The notes below the pieces were generated by a model, which saw only the letters and a list, made by a program, of their open reading frames with translations, was not told the origin of the DNA and searched no databases. A stretch of DNA of 64,000 nt from Streptomyces corynorhini (GTDB taxonomy: Bacteria > Actinomycetota > Actinomycetes > Streptomycetales > Streptomycetaceae): NCBI RefSeq assembly GCF_003346515.1, contig NZ_QQNA01000060.1, positions 1-64,000 of the forward strand, in the 5' to 3' direction. Shown here piece after piece: positions 25,367-35,335 of the stretch (positions are counted from its first letter, which is position 1; the number at the start of each line of letters is the position of its first letter). The position numbers were made by a program, and so were the translations under genes.

Positions 25367-26470
25367 TTGTCCGCCGAGGAATCCGGACGCGGAGTGTTGG
25401 CACGCATCGGCAAGGCCGCTGTGAAGCGGCGCGGCCGGCTGGCCGGCGCACTGCGCCGCACACCACTCGCTCTGTGGCACGACGACGCCACCGACCAGGC
25501 CGCCGCCCTCACCTATTACGCGGTCCTGGCGATCTTCCCGGCGCTGCTGGTCACCGTCTGCTCCATCGGTCTGGCCGGACCCGACGCGAGCGCGCAGCTG
25601 GCCGACCAGGTGGCGGCCATCGTTCCGGCGCAGTCGCAGCCGCTGGTCCGCAGCTCGCTGGAGGAGATGACGCAGCAGCGCTCGGCCGCCTGGCTGCTGG
25701 CGTCGTTCGGCACCGTGGGCGCGATGTGGTCGGCCTCCAGCTATCTGGGCGTGTTCCGCCGTGCCCTGCACGCCATGCACGGCGCCGTCGACCACCGGCC
25801 GCCGTGGCGTACGGCGCCGCTGATCGTGCTGACCGCTCTGGCCATGCTGACCCTGCTGGTGACCAGCGCCCTCACGCTCGTGCTGACCGGAGAGGCCGCG
25901 GACACCCTGGGGCGGGTGCTGGGGATGGGCACGACGGTGTCCCTGGTGTGGCGGATGATGAAGTGGCCGCTGCTGCTGGCGCTGGCGGCGGTTCTGGTGC
26001 TGATGGTGTTCCGTACCGGCCCGGTGGACACACGGCGGCTCCGGCGCTCGCTGCCGGGCGGGATCCTCGCGGTGGCGCTCTGGCTGCTGACCTCGGCGGG
26101 GTTCGCGGTGTACACGTCGCACGCGGGCACGTACAACCGGCTCTACGGCTCGCTGGCGGGGATCATCGTGTTCCTCGTCTGGCTCTGGGTCACCAATCTC
26201 TCCCTGCTGGCCGGTGCGCAGTTCAACGCCGAACTGGCCAGAAGCGCGGCCTCCGACGCCCAGGAGTCCGACGCCCAGGAGGAGGAGTCGGGCGCGCGGG
26301 AGCCCGGCGAAGAGAAACACCCCGCGCCCGTCGAGGAGAAATCCGCCGAACGCGGGCCCGTCGAGGAGAATCCCGCCCCGGTCCCGGCGCCCCCGGCCGT
26401 GCCGGCGTCCGTACCGGCCTCCGTACCGACTTGTGTATCGGCGTCCGCGCTGGATCAGCGTCCGGTCTGA
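25367..26470 (+). CDS. YihY/BrkB-family membrane protein
   Basis: 367 residues with about six transmembrane segments (about 45-285) and the YihY/BrkB pattern: DQAAALTYYAVLAIFPALL, WSASSYLGVFRRALHAM and the last-helix YGSLAGIIVFLVWLWVTNLSLLAGAQFNAEL. It was once thought to be an RNase, and the molecular function is unsettled. The C-terminal 80 residues are a Glu/Pro/Ala-rich tail with repeats (PVEEKSAERGPVEENPAPV). The start is a TTG five bases after AGGAGG. It follows the Asp23 gene by 209 bases and ends against a strong terminator. Confidence 0.88.
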   Translation: MSAEESGRGVLARIGKAAVKRRGRLAGALRRTPLALWHDDATDQAAALTYYAVLAIFPALLVTVCSIGLAGPDASAQLADQVAAIVPAQSQPLVRSSLEEMTQQRSAAWLLASFGTVGAMWSASSYLGVFRRALHAMHGAVDHRPPWRTAPLIVLTALAMLTLLVTSALTLVLTGEAADTLGRVLGMGTTVSLVWRMMKWPLLLALAAVLVLMVFRTGPVDTRRLRRSLPGGILAVALWLLTSAGFAVYTSHAGTYNRLYGSLAGIIVFLVWLWVTNLSLLAGAQFNAELARSAASDAQESDAQEEESGAREPGEEKHPAPVEEKSAERGPVEENPAPVPAPPAVPASVPASVPTCVSASALDQRPV

Positions 26471-26491
26471 CCGGCTCTGACCCGCGCGCGA

Positions 26492-26528
26492 GGGCCGGTC
26501 CGCGGGCGGGTGCCCGTCGGACCGGCCC
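26492..26528. terminator. Bidirectional terminator hairpin
   Basis: GGGCCGGTCCG and CGGACCGGCCC form a perfect 11-bp stem with a smaller GGGC/GCCC stem in the loop. It lies between the convergent YihY-family gene and the chitinase gene, serving both. Confidence 0.75.
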
Positions 26529-26544
26529 GGTGTACCGCGGTGGT

Positions 26545-27609
26545 TCAGCAGCTCAGGTTGGATCCGGGTGTGGTGCCGAGGATCGACACGAAGTTCTGGT
26601 AGAGGTTGATCCGGCTCTGCACCTGCCCGGGGTTGCCCCCGTTGCACTCGATGCTGCCGTTGATGGAGCGGATGGTCTCGCCGAAGCCCCGGCCGTTGAC
26701 CATGGCGTTGTGCGGCGTCATCGTGCCGGGACCGGTCTGGGTGTTCCAGTACCAGAGGGCGGTCTTCCAGGCCACGGCCGCGTCGTTCTGGACGAGGTTG
26801 GGGTTGTTCAGCAGGTCGATGCCGAGGGCGTCACCGGCCGCCTTGTAGTTGAAGTTCCAGCTCAGCTGGATCGGGCCGCGGCCGTAGTAGGCGGCCTGCC
26901 CGGCCGGGCAGCCGTAGGGCTGGCTCGGGTCGCAGTAGTGCGGGTAGTTGGCGGTGTTCTGCTCGACGATGTGGACCAGTCCGCCGGTCTCGTGGCTGGC
27001 ATTGGCCAGGAACGCGGCGGCCTCCTGGCGCTTGACCGTGTCGCTGCCGGTGTTGGCGAAGCCCGGGTAGGCGCTCAGCGCGGCCTTCAGCCCGCTGTAG
27101 GTGTAGAAGGAGTTCCGGCTCGGGAACATCTGGTTGAACTGGGCTTCGCTGACGACGAATCCGCCCGGTGCCGGGGGCTCGGTCCCTCCGCCGCAGGTGT
27201 AGGGGGTCCAGTACCAGGTGCTGATGACCGGGTCGTAGCCCGGGTTGTCGTGTTCGGCGCGGTAGTACTTTCCGTCGGTGTATGTGACGATGTCGCCGGT
27301 GACGTACGAACGGCCCGCGACCCACGACGGGTAGTCGCAGCTGCCGCCGGAGCCGCCGCCGGGGCTGGATCCGTCACAGCCGCCCTGGTCGGCCCAGACG
27401 TCGGAGGTGCCGGGGGCCTCTCCCTGCGTCCACCACTTCGCCGACCAGTTGTGGCCGTTGTACGAGGCGACGTTGCCGCCGGTGTAGACGGCCGAGGTGT
27501 TCCAGCCCGCCGCGCAGGTCGCGGCGGAGGCGGACGAGGCGGGCAGGAACATCAGGAGAGCGAGGGCCGAGGCCATCGCGGTGAACAGGGCCAGTACACG
27601 CTGTCTCAA
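26545..27609 (-). CDS. Secreted GH19 chitinase with two chitin-binding domains
   Basis: 354 residues: signal peptide (about 1-29), two CBM5/12 chitin-binding modules (about 32-74 and 91-137, both with the Trp-rich pattern) joined by Gly/Ser linkers, and a GH19 catalytic domain (about 150-354). The catalytic Glu207 is in ASHETGG, with the YYGRGPIQLSWNFNY substrate-cleft motif. It degrades chitin and fungal walls. AAGGAG lies eight bases before the TTG at 27609; the GTG at 27618 overlaps that site, so the TTG is preferred. A palindromic GGTCTAGACC element abutting a TTGACA -35 lies upstream, implying DasR control through N-acetylglucosamine metabolism. Confidence 0.93.
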   Translation of the reverse strand: MRQRVLALFTAMASALALLMFLPASSASAATCAAGWNTSAVYTGGNVASYNGHNWSAKWWTQGEAPGTSDVWADQGGCDGSSPGGGSGGSCDYPSWVAGRSYVTGDIVTYTDGKYYRAEHDNPGYDPVISTWYWTPYTCGGGTEPPAPGGFVVSEAQFNQMFPSRNSFYTYSGLKAALSAYPGFANTGSDTVKRQEAAAFLANASHETGGLVHIVEQNTANYPHYCDPSQPYGCPAGQAAYYGRGPIQLSWNFNYKAAGDALGIDLLNNPNLVQNDAAVAWKTALWYWNTQTGPGTMTPHNAMVNGRGFGETIRSINGSIECNGGNPGQVQSRINLYQNFVSILGTTPGSNLSC

Positions 27610-27692
27610 ACGACTCACTCCTTCGCGCGAGCAGCCGGAGTCCGGCGCTCACCATGGGGGGTGAGGGAACCAAAGCGGAAATCGCGTGCGCC

Positions 27693-27710
27693 TGTCAAGG
27701 TCTAGACCAA
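27693..27710 (-). promoter_or_regulatory. DasR-type element (dre) overlapping chitinase -35
   Basis: The perfect 10-bp palindrome GGTCTAGACC (27699-27708) matches the core of the DasR consensus, which is ACTGGTCTAGACCACT-like. On the minus strand TTGACA (27698-27693) follows immediately as a -35 for the chitinase, so a bound repressor would block RNA polymerase. The arrangement matches known Streptomyces chi promoters. The -10 is not clear. Confidence 0.8.
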
Positions 27711-27743
27711 AGCCCGCCACGCGGGACGGTCGCTTCCCGGCCT

Positions 27744-28769
27744 TCAGCGCCGCGCCCCGGCCAACGTCGAGGCGCGTACGACCAGTTCGGGCTGGAGCAC
27801 GATGCGCCGGTGCTCGTGCGCGACCGCGTCCCGCGCCGTCTCCTCGATCAGCAGGTCGGCGGCGGCGCCGCCGAGCTGGAAGGCGGGCTGGCGCACCGAG
27901 GTGAGCGGTACGGCGGCGGCCGAGGCGAACTCGATGTCGTCGTAACCGACGAGGGCGATGTCCTCGGGGACCCGTACGCCCGCGTGGTACAGCGTCTGGA
28001 GGACGCCGAGAGCCAGCAGGTCGTTGGCGCAGAACACCGCGTCCGGCCGGACCGCCATGCCGAGCAGCCGCGCCCCCGCGTCCCGGCCCGCGGCGACGTC
28101 GAGACGCGCGGCCTCGACATGGCGCAGCGCGCCGGGCCCGCGTCCCTCCTCGGCGAGGGCGAGCAGCGCGCCCTCGCGGCGGTTCTGGCACTGCGCCAGA
28201 TGCATCGGGCCGCTGACGTAGGCGATGTCGCGGCTGCCCCTGCGCAGCAGATGGCGTACGGCCAGCGCACCGCCGGTCACATCGTCGACGGAGACGGAGC
28301 AGCCCGCGCTGCTGGGCACGATCCGGTCGACGAGGACGAACGGGATGCCGTGGCGGCGGAAGGCGTCGAGGTTGCGGCCGCTCATGTCGGCCGGGGTGAC
28401 GAGCACGCCCCGCACCTGCTGTTCGGAGAACATGGTGAGGTAGGTGGCCTCCTCCGCCGGGCTCTCCGCGCTGTTGCAGAGCATCACGCCGAGCCCGGCG
28501 GCGCGGGCGGAGCGTTCCGCGCCGGAGGCCACCTCCACGAAGAACGGGTTGGCCATGTCGAGCACGAGCACGGCCAGGATGCGGCTGCGGCCCGCGCGCA
28601 GCTGGCGCGCGGACTCGCTGCGTACATAGCCGAGCCGTTCGATGGCGGACAGGACGCGCAGCCGGGTCTCCTCGGTGACGGAGTCGGGCCGGTTGATCAC
28701 GTTCGAGACGGTGCCCACCGAGACCCCGGCCGCTCCCGCCACATCCTTGATTCCCACCGGCCGCCGCAT
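27744..28769 (-). CDS. LacI-family regulator 1 of the rhamnose locus
   Basis: 341 residues: an N-terminal LacI helix-turn-helix (VGIKDVAGAAGVSVGTVSNVINRP) and a periplasmic-binding-protein-like effector domain (about 60-335, with LVLDMANPFFVEV and VGYDDIEFA). It is very similar to regulator 2 at 42112-43134; the recognition segment GVSVGTVSNV-I/L-NRP is the same, so both should read the same operator. Its ATG overlaps the stop of the isomerase-like gene by one base (TGATG), making it the last gene of the leftward operon and hence feedback-controlled. The effector is probably L-rhamnose or a phosphorylated intermediate. Confidence 0.9.
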   Translation of the reverse strand: MRRPVGIKDVAGAAGVSVGTVSNVINRPDSVTEETRLRVLSAIERLGYVRSESARQLRAGRSRILAVLVLDMANPFFVEVASGAERSARAAGLGVMLCNSAESPAEEATYLTMFSEQQVRGVLVTPADMSGRNLDAFRRHGIPFVLVDRIVPSSAGCSVSVDDVTGGALAVRHLLRRGSRDIAYVSGPMHLAQCQNRREGALLALAEEGRGPGALRHVEAARLDVAAGRDAGARLLGMAVRPDAVFCANDLLALGVLQTLYHAGVRVPEDIALVGYDDIEFASAAAVPLTSVRQPAFQLGGAAADLLIEETARDAVAHEHRRIVLQPELVVRASTLAGARR

Positions 28770-30214
28770 CAGACCGTGACTTCCACCAGGTCGAGTCCGG
28801 TCAGCCCGGCCAGCGCGCGCAGCTCCGGCAGGAGCGCGCCGGTGGCCAGTGCCCAGTGGTGGCCGACGCCGCTCGCGCTCCACGCGTCGGTCCACTCCCC
28901 CGGGTCGCAGCCGAAGCCGACGCGTGAGGTGGTGTTGCCGATCTCCAGATGCGGTCCTTCGACCACCTCGCCCTCGGCCGCGATCAGCCGGTAGCGGCCG
29001 TCGCGGCTCTGGCCGAGTCCGACCAGCGTCACCGGGCCGTGCCGTACGTCGAATTCGACGGAGACGCCCCAGCCGCGCTTGCCGTGGTAGACACCGAGCC
29101 CGCGCAGCAGGGGCTTGCGCGCGCTGATGGCGAGGTGACCGGGGCCGTCGTGGCCCATCTCGACGACTCCGGCGGTGAAGTCGAGCGCCTGGAGTTCGGT
29201 GAAGGAGCCGCCCGCGCCGAGCCGGTCGGTGATCAGCATGGCCAGCGAGGTGCGCAGCTCGTACTCCCCGCAGGTCGGCACGGAGCGCGAGGTGAGCAGG
29301 GAGGAGCCGAGGATCATGCCGGCGCCGAGCCGCTCGTGGACCTCGCCCTTCAGCCCGCGGTGGTAGTACGCGAGCGAGTCCAGGTCGAAGTCGGCGACGA
29401 GCCGGTCGAGTCCGACGGCGACCCGGGCGGCCCAGCGCAGGTCGTCCTCGACCACGGAGTCGGCGAGGTCGAAGACCCGGCGGGTCTCGTCGAGCTTGGC
29501 GGCGACGTCGTCGTCCCCGGCCGCCTCCACCCGGACCCGCAGGTCGTCGAACTCGACCACCTCCACATGTCCGCCGAGCTGTCCCGGGACCATGGTGAGG
29601 TCGGTGGAGACGTCGTACATGCCGGGGTAGAGATGGCCCATCAGTCCGTGCCGGCCGTGGCGCAGCACGGAGCGGACCCCGGCGGCGCGGATCCAGCGGC
29701 CGATGCGTGCCCAGGCCCGTTCGTCCTCCAGATGGCCGGAGACCGAGCGGAAGGGCACGCCGACGCGTTCGAAGGCGTTGGCCATCTCGGGCAGCGGGCA
29801 GGCGCCGCAGTAGGCGAGCCACTGGCCGGTGTCGAAGGAGGCGTGGTCCATGGCGGGGGTGGGCTGGAGGTTGATCAGCAGGACGGGGGCGCCGCTGCGC
29901 TGGGCGATGGGGACGAGCATCGTGGCCGTCATATAGGTGGTGAGGAAGCCGACGATCAGGTCGCAGCCGGCCGCGCGCAGTTTCTCGGCGGCCGCCGCGC
30001 CTTCCTCGGCGTCCGAGATGAAGCCGACGTCGATCACCTCGGCGTCGAACGCGCGCATGCGTGCGGTGACCCGGGCGGCCGAGCCGCGCAGTTGCGGGAG
30101 CAGGTCGGGGAACTGCGGCCAGTACGCGCCGAGGCCGCCCGCGACCAGGCCGATCCTGGGCTTTCTGGCGACGGCGGGGGTACGGGTGGCGGTGCGGGCC
30201 TCTGGTGTGGTCAT
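28769..30214 (-). CDS. L-fucose/L-arabinose isomerase family protein
   Basis: 481 residues with the AraA/FucI-like fold: an N-terminal Rossmann-like half (PRIGLVAGGLGAYWPQFPDL, and INLQPTPAMDH), conserved acidic and His residues around GHLYPGMYDVSTD and a C-terminal FucI-type barrel. The true substrate is unknown. The locus already has an L-rhamnose isomerase of another family, so this enzyme may isomerise a second sugar released with rhamnose, or act on a modified deoxysugar. It lies 17 bases after the secreted BNR_4 gene and one base from lacI 1. The GTCATGG start follows a reasonable purine-rich site. Confidence 0.82.
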   Translation of the reverse strand: MTTPEARTATRTPAVARKPRIGLVAGGLGAYWPQFPDLLPQLRGSAARVTARMRAFDAEVIDVGFISDAEEGAAAAEKLRAAGCDLIVGFLTTYMTATMLVPIAQRSGAPVLLINLQPTPAMDHASFDTGQWLAYCGACPLPEMANAFERVGVPFRSVSGHLEDERAWARIGRWIRAAGVRSVLRHGRHGLMGHLYPGMYDVSTDLTMVPGQLGGHVEVVEFDDLRVRVEAAGDDDVAAKLDETRRVFDLADSVVEDDLRWAARVAVGLDRLVADFDLDSLAYYHRGLKGEVHERLGAGMILGSSLLTSRSVPTCGEYELRTSLAMLITDRLGAGGSFTELQALDFTAGVVEMGHDGPGHLAISARKPLLRGLGVYHGKRGWGVSVEFDVRHGPVTLVGLGQSRDGRYRLIAAEGEVVEGPHLEIGNTTSRVGFGCDPGEWTDAWSASGVGHHWALATGALLPELRALAGLTGLDLVEVTV

Positions 30215-30231
30215 GGCGGACCCTTCGTGCG

Positions 30232-31659
30232 TCAGGACGGGAGCCGGAAGTCGATGACACGCAGCGCGGAGGGCGTGGTGCCGCTCGACTTCCGCTGGTA
30301 CATGTACGACAGAACACCGTCCTGCGCGAGGCGGGTGTCGTCCACCACGACCTCGCCGAAGGCGTTCAGGGCGCCGGCGTCGTACAGGGTCTTCCAGTCG
30401 GTGTAACCGGAGGACTTCGAGGCCGCGGCGATCCGGCCGTAGGGCAGGACGGCGTAGGCGTTGTCGTACTTGTCGAGGACGAGACGGGTGCGCTGGCTGG
30501 AGTCGAGCGGGACGGGTATCTCCGTCTTCTTCCAGTCGCCTGCCGCGTTACTGACCAGGTGGAAGGCGCGGCCGTGCGCGGTCCTGTCGGCGGCGTAGCC
30601 GGTGGTGCACTGGCCGAACCGGCCCGGGACATAGCTGATGATCGCCTGCGGGAGGCCGGTGGAGTCGGTGGCCTGACTCTCCTGGTTCATCAGCGAGTGG
30701 TCGGGGTTGAGCGGGTCGACGACCGTGCCGGGGTCGTCGACGGTGACCTTGTCGGAGCCGCCGGTGGTGCCGACGGCGGTGCCCGCCTGGTTGCGCCAGG
30801 TCCGGCCGCGGTCGGTGCTGTAGACGTAGCCGGTGTCGTGGTTGGTGAGGCCGCCGTTGTGGCACATGACGGCGTTGGACTGTTCGCGCCAGGTGTAGAA
30901 GGCGTGGAGGCGGCCGTCGGGGCCGTAGTCGATGCCGTGCAGATACATGTTGCGGGCGGTGCTGGAGCCGTGCTCGCTGGTGTAGGTACCGGTGGAGCCG
31001 GACCATTCGCCGAGCGCGGTCCACTTCGTGCCGTCGTACTCGGCGAGGGCGTTGCGGCCGTTGCCGGAGACGCCGGCCCGGTAGCTGAGCTGGAGCCGGC
31101 CCTCGGGGGTGGCGACGAACTGCGGATAGGTGAACTGGGAGGTGAGGGCGAGCCCGTCCAGCGTGGTCTGTACGGGGCCGAACGCGTCGCTCGCCCAGGC
31201 GCGCCCCGCCGGGTCGTCCAGCAGTCCGGCGGCCGACTTCAGGTAGAAGAAGCCGTCGCTGTGGGAGTCCAGGTTGATGTGCAGTCGGCCGTCGACGCGT
31301 GAGAGGCCCATGGAGATGACGTTGTGGGAGTCGTCGGTGCTCAGCCGGTGCGCCAGCCGTACGGTCTGCCAGGAGGAGGCGCCGAGTGCGCGCCGGGCGA
31401 CGACGGCGGTGCGGTCGGCCGTGTACCAGGCGGCGTACTGGTGGCCCTTGTAGGTCAGCAGCCCGTTCTTCTGGAACGAGTTGTTGTTGACGAGGCCGTC
31501 GTAGGAGACGAAGTAGATGGCCTGGGGGTCGAGCTGGGTGTCGGCCACCCGGGTGACGGCGGGGCCGGGGTCGGCGGCCCGCGCCGTGCCCGCGGCGCCG
31601 GGCAGCGAGGCGGCGGTGAGGAGCACGGTGGCCGCGGTCGCGGCGGTCCTGAGTCTCAT
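30232..31659 (-). CDS. Secreted BNR_4 beta-propeller protein, candidate rhamnosidase or lyase
   Basis: 475 residues: a Sec signal (MRLRTAATAATVLLTAASL..., cleaved near ARAADP) and a seven-bladed propeller of the BNR_4 type. The diagnostic segments are NSFQKNGLLTYKGHQYAAWY, DDSHNVISMGLSRVDGRLHI followed by NLDSHSDGF, and FTYPQFVATPEGRLQLSYR. BNR_4 includes enzymes acting on rhamnose-uronic acid bonds (ulvan lyases PL24/PL25, L-Rha-alpha-1,4-GlcA lyase PL42, GH145). Its place between the rhamnose mutarotase and isomerase-like genes argues that it frees L-rhamnose from a plant or algal polymer outside the cell. Which bond it cleaves, and whether by hydrolysis or elimination, cannot be read here. 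The ATG follows GGAGAG. Confidence 0.8.
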   Translation of the reverse strand: MRLRTAATAATVLLTAASLPGAAGTARAADPGPAVTRVADTQLDPQAIYFVSYDGLVNNNSFQKNGLLTYKGHQYAAWYTADRTAVVARRALGASSWQTVRLAHRLSTDDSHNVISMGLSRVDGRLHINLDSHSDGFFYLKSAAGLLDDPAGRAWASDAFGPVQTTLDGLALTSQFTYPQFVATPEGRLQLSYRAGVSGNGRNALAEYDGTKWTALGEWSGSTGTYTSEHGSSTARNMYLHGIDYGPDGRLHAFYTWREQSNAVMCHNGGLTNHDTGYVYSTDRGRTWRNQAGTAVGTTGGSDKVTVDDPGTVVDPLNPDHSLMNQESQATDSTGLPQAIISYVPGRFGQCTTGYAADRTAHGRAFHLVSNAAGDWKKTEIPVPLDSSQRTRLVLDKYDNAYAVLPYGRIAAASKSSGYTDWKTLYDAGALNAFGEVVVDDTRLAQDGVLSYMYQRKSSGTTPSALRVIDFRLPS

Positions 31660-31751
31660 GTCCGTATCTCTCCGTTGAGTGCGGGACCCTGGCGCGCGGC
31701 CCGGCCGGGCGCCCTGCCGGTTCCGGCGGGGCGGCGGCCGTCGGCCGCGTG

Positions 31752-32072
31752 TCAGGCGAGGTGGAAGACCTCGGTGAGCGGCTTCATCGCCTCGTCCGGC
31801 CGGTCGCCGTCGAGCGCTTCGAAGAAGGGCGCCATGTCCTTCTGCCACCGGGCGTTGACCTCGGTGGCGGCCATGGCCTCCTGGGCCGCGGTGAAGTCCT
31901 CGGTCTCCAGGTAGCCGACGAGGAGTCCGTCGTCGCGCAGGAAGAGCGAGTAGTTGTGCCAGCCGCACTGCGACAGGGCCAGGAGCATGTCCGGCCAGAC
32001 GGCGGCGTGCCGCTCGCGGTATTCGGTGATGCGGTCCTGACGGACCTTCAGCAGGAAGCAGACGCGTCGCAC
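31752..32072 (-). CDS. rhaM: L-rhamnose mutarotase
   Basis: 106 residues, the normal size of RhaM/RhaU. It catalyses interconversion of alpha- and beta-L-rhamnopyranose so that the right anomer feeds the isomerase. The family pattern is clear: VCFLLKVRQDRITEYRERHA, WPDMLLALSQCGWHNYSLFL (catalytic His and Tyr region) and NARWQKDMAPFFE. The GTG start lies 15 bases past the binding-protein gene stop, inside the leftward operon. Confidence 0.93.
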   Translation of the reverse strand: MRRVCFLLKVRQDRITEYRERHAAVWPDMLLALSQCGWHNYSLFLRDDGLLVGYLETEDFTAAQEAMAATEVNARWQKDMAPFFEALDGDRPDEAMKPLTEVFHLA

Positions 32073-32087
32073 GATTTCCCGCCCCGC

Positions 32088-33176
32088 TCAGAAGTCGAAC
32101 TTGTCGATGTTCTTCTTGTCGAAGACGGTCGGTTCGCCGAGGATGACCTCGCCGTCCTTGCCGATGGTGTACTCGCCGAGCTTGCCCGCCTTGAACTTCT
32201 CCCCCTCGGCGCCGGTGATCTGCCCGGAGGCCAGGGCCGCGGCGGCGTACGAGCCGAGGTAGCCCAGCTCCTCGGGGTTCCACAGGGAGAACTGCTCGAC
32301 GGTGTCGTTCTTGACGTACTTGCGCATCTGGTTGGGGGTGCCCAGCCCGTTGAGGACGACCTTGCCCTTGTACGAGGAGTCGCCCAGGTAGCGGGCGGCG
32401 GCGGCGATGCCGACGGTGGTGGGCGAGATGATGCCCTTGAGGTCCGGGTAGGCCTGCATGAGGCCCTGGGTCTGCTGGAAGGACTTCTGGTCCGCGTCGT
32501 CGCCGTAGGCCACCTTGACCAGCTGCATGTCCTTGTACTTGGGCAGCTTCAGCTCGTCCTTCATGAACGCGATCCAGGTGTTCTGGTTGGTGGCGTTCTG
32601 GGTGGCCGAGAGGATGGCGATCTTGCCCTTGTAGTCGATCTGCTCGCCGAGGTGCTGGACGAGGCTGCGGCCGATCTGTTCGGAGCTGGCCTGGTTGATG
32701 AAGAGCTGGCGGCAGTCCTTGGCGGTGTCCGAGTCGTACGCGACGACCTTGATGTTCTTCTTCATGGCCTGCTTGAGCGGGCCGCACACCGCGTTCGGGT
32801 CGTTGGCCGCGATCAGGATGGCGTCCTGGCGCTGCTGGATGAGCGTGTTGATGTACGAGACCTGCGAGGAGGCGCTGGCGTCGGAGGGGCCGACCTCCTT
32901 GCCGGTGGCGCCGTACTCCCCGGCGGCCTTGATGCCGGCCTCGTCGACGATCTTCTCGTACGGGTTGTTGATCTGCTTGGGCAGGAAGGCGAGTTTGAGG
33001 CCCTTCTTCAGCGGCGCGTCCGGGTTGGCCGACGCGGCGGCGGCGCCCGTGTCGCCCCCTTCCTCGACGGCGCTGTCCTTGGTGGTGCCGGAGCACGCGG
33101 TCAGGGCGACGGCGAGGGCACAGGCGGTGGCGGCGGTGGCGGCCGCGCGGCGTCGGGCAGCGGTACGGATGAGCAT
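32088..33176 (-). CDS. rhaS: Rhamnose ABC transporter substrate-binding lipoprotein
   Basis: 362 residues with a lipoprotein signal (lipobox LTAC, Cys28) and a type I periplasmic-binding fold of the RhaS class: KLAFLPKQINNPYEKIVDEAG, INTLIQQRQDAILIAAND and NPEELGYLGSYAAAALASGQ. It captures L-rhamnose outside the membrane and delivers it to the two permeases. It is fourth in the leftward operon. The name follows the Rhizobium leguminosarum rhaSTPQ system; rhamnose specificity is strongly supported by the neighbours. Confidence 0.93.
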   Translation of the reverse strand: MLIRTAARRRAAATAATACALAVALTACSGTTKDSAVEEGGDTGAAAASANPDAPLKKGLKLAFLPKQINNPYEKIVDEAGIKAAGEYGATGKEVGPSDASASSQVSYINTLIQQRQDAILIAANDPNAVCGPLKQAMKKNIKVVAYDSDTAKDCRQLFINQASSEQIGRSLVQHLGEQIDYKGKIAILSATQNATNQNTWIAFMKDELKLPKYKDMQLVKVAYGDDADQKSFQQTQGLMQAYPDLKGIISPTTVGIAAAARYLGDSSYKGKVVLNGLGTPNQMRKYVKNDTVEQFSLWNPEELGYLGSYAAAALASGQITGAEGEKFKAGKLGEYTIGKDGEVILGEPTVFDKKNIDKFDF

Positions 33177-33228
33177 GGCGGGGGTGCCTTTCTGGAGGTT
33201 CGGGGGGCGGCTCGGCGGGCCGAGGGCT

Positions 33229-34285
<1,057 letters not shown>

Positions 34286-34302
<17 letters not shown>

Positions 34303-35335
34303 GTCGGGCGCTCCTCTTCCTCAGTGCTGCTGTCATGCGCAGGGAGACGATCCGGTCGACGCTGATGGCCGCCAGGAGCAGCGCGCCGGTGATGGCGCCC
34401 TGCCAGAACGCGTCGACCTTCAGGACGATCAGCGCGCTGCCGATGGTGGTGAGGAGCAGCGCGCCGAGCGCCGCGCCCCAGACGGTGCCGGTGCCGCCGG
34501 TGATGGCGACGCCGCCGACCACCACGGCGCTGACGACGGTCAGTTCCCAGCCGTGCGCGTTGTCCGCGACGACCGTGCCGAAGCGGGCGAGCCACAGGGC
34601 GCCGGCGAAACCGGCGACGGCGCCGGAGAAGGCGTACGCGCCGAGGATCCTGCGGCGGATGGGTACGCCGGCCAGCCGGGCGGCCTCGGGGTTGGAGCCG
34701 ATGGCGTACAGCTCGCGGCCCGAGCGGTAGGAGCGCAGGAAGTAGGCGGTGGCGGCGAGCAGGACCAGGGCGATGAGCGGCAGCCAGGGGACGCCGAGGA
34801 CGCCGCCGCTGCCGAGGCTCAGGATCGGGTCGGGCACGTCGCCCGCGCTGATCTGTTCGCCCTGCGCCCACCAGTAGTCCAGGCCCTGGATGATGTAGAG
34901 CATGCCGAGGGTGACCACCAGGGCGGGCACCCGGCCGAAGCTGACCAGCGCGCCGCTGACCAGTCCGCAGGTCACGCCGAGGGCGGCGCCCAGCAGCAGG
35001 ACGGTGAGCACGCCGTGGTCGGTACCGGCGACGAACTTGCCGCAGGCGAAGGCGGAGAGCCCGACGACGGAGCCGACCGAGAGGTCGATGTTGCGGGTGA
35101 CGACGACCACGGACTGGCCGACGGCGAGCAGGACCAGGATGGAGGCGTTCAGCAGCAGGTCCTTGACGCCCTGGTCGTCGAGGAAGCGGGGGTTGGAGAT
35201 CCAGGTGAAGAGGATGAGCAGCGCCAGTGCTCCGGCGATGCTGATCTCCCTGGCCCGGAAGACGGCGTCCACGAGCGAGCGGGCCGAGCGGCCCTCGCCG
35301 GTGTCCGTGGGCGGTTTGTCGAGAAGTGTGGTCAT
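34286..35335 (-). CDS. rhaP: Rhamnose ABC transporter permease (RhaP-like)
   Basis: 349 residues, multi-span, with VVVVTRNIDLSVGSVVGLSAF, VTLGMLYIIQGLDYWWAQGEQ and the coupling loop ELYAIGSNPEAARLAGVPI. It pairs with the RhaQ-like permease. The ATG at 35335 follows GAAAGGG and begins MTTLLDKPP. The start region lies in the first copy of a 21-base direct repeat whose second copy spans the stop of the ATPase gene, so the sequence upstream of this start is a duplication; a GTG at 35380 would read through the repeat and is less likely. Confidence 0.9.
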
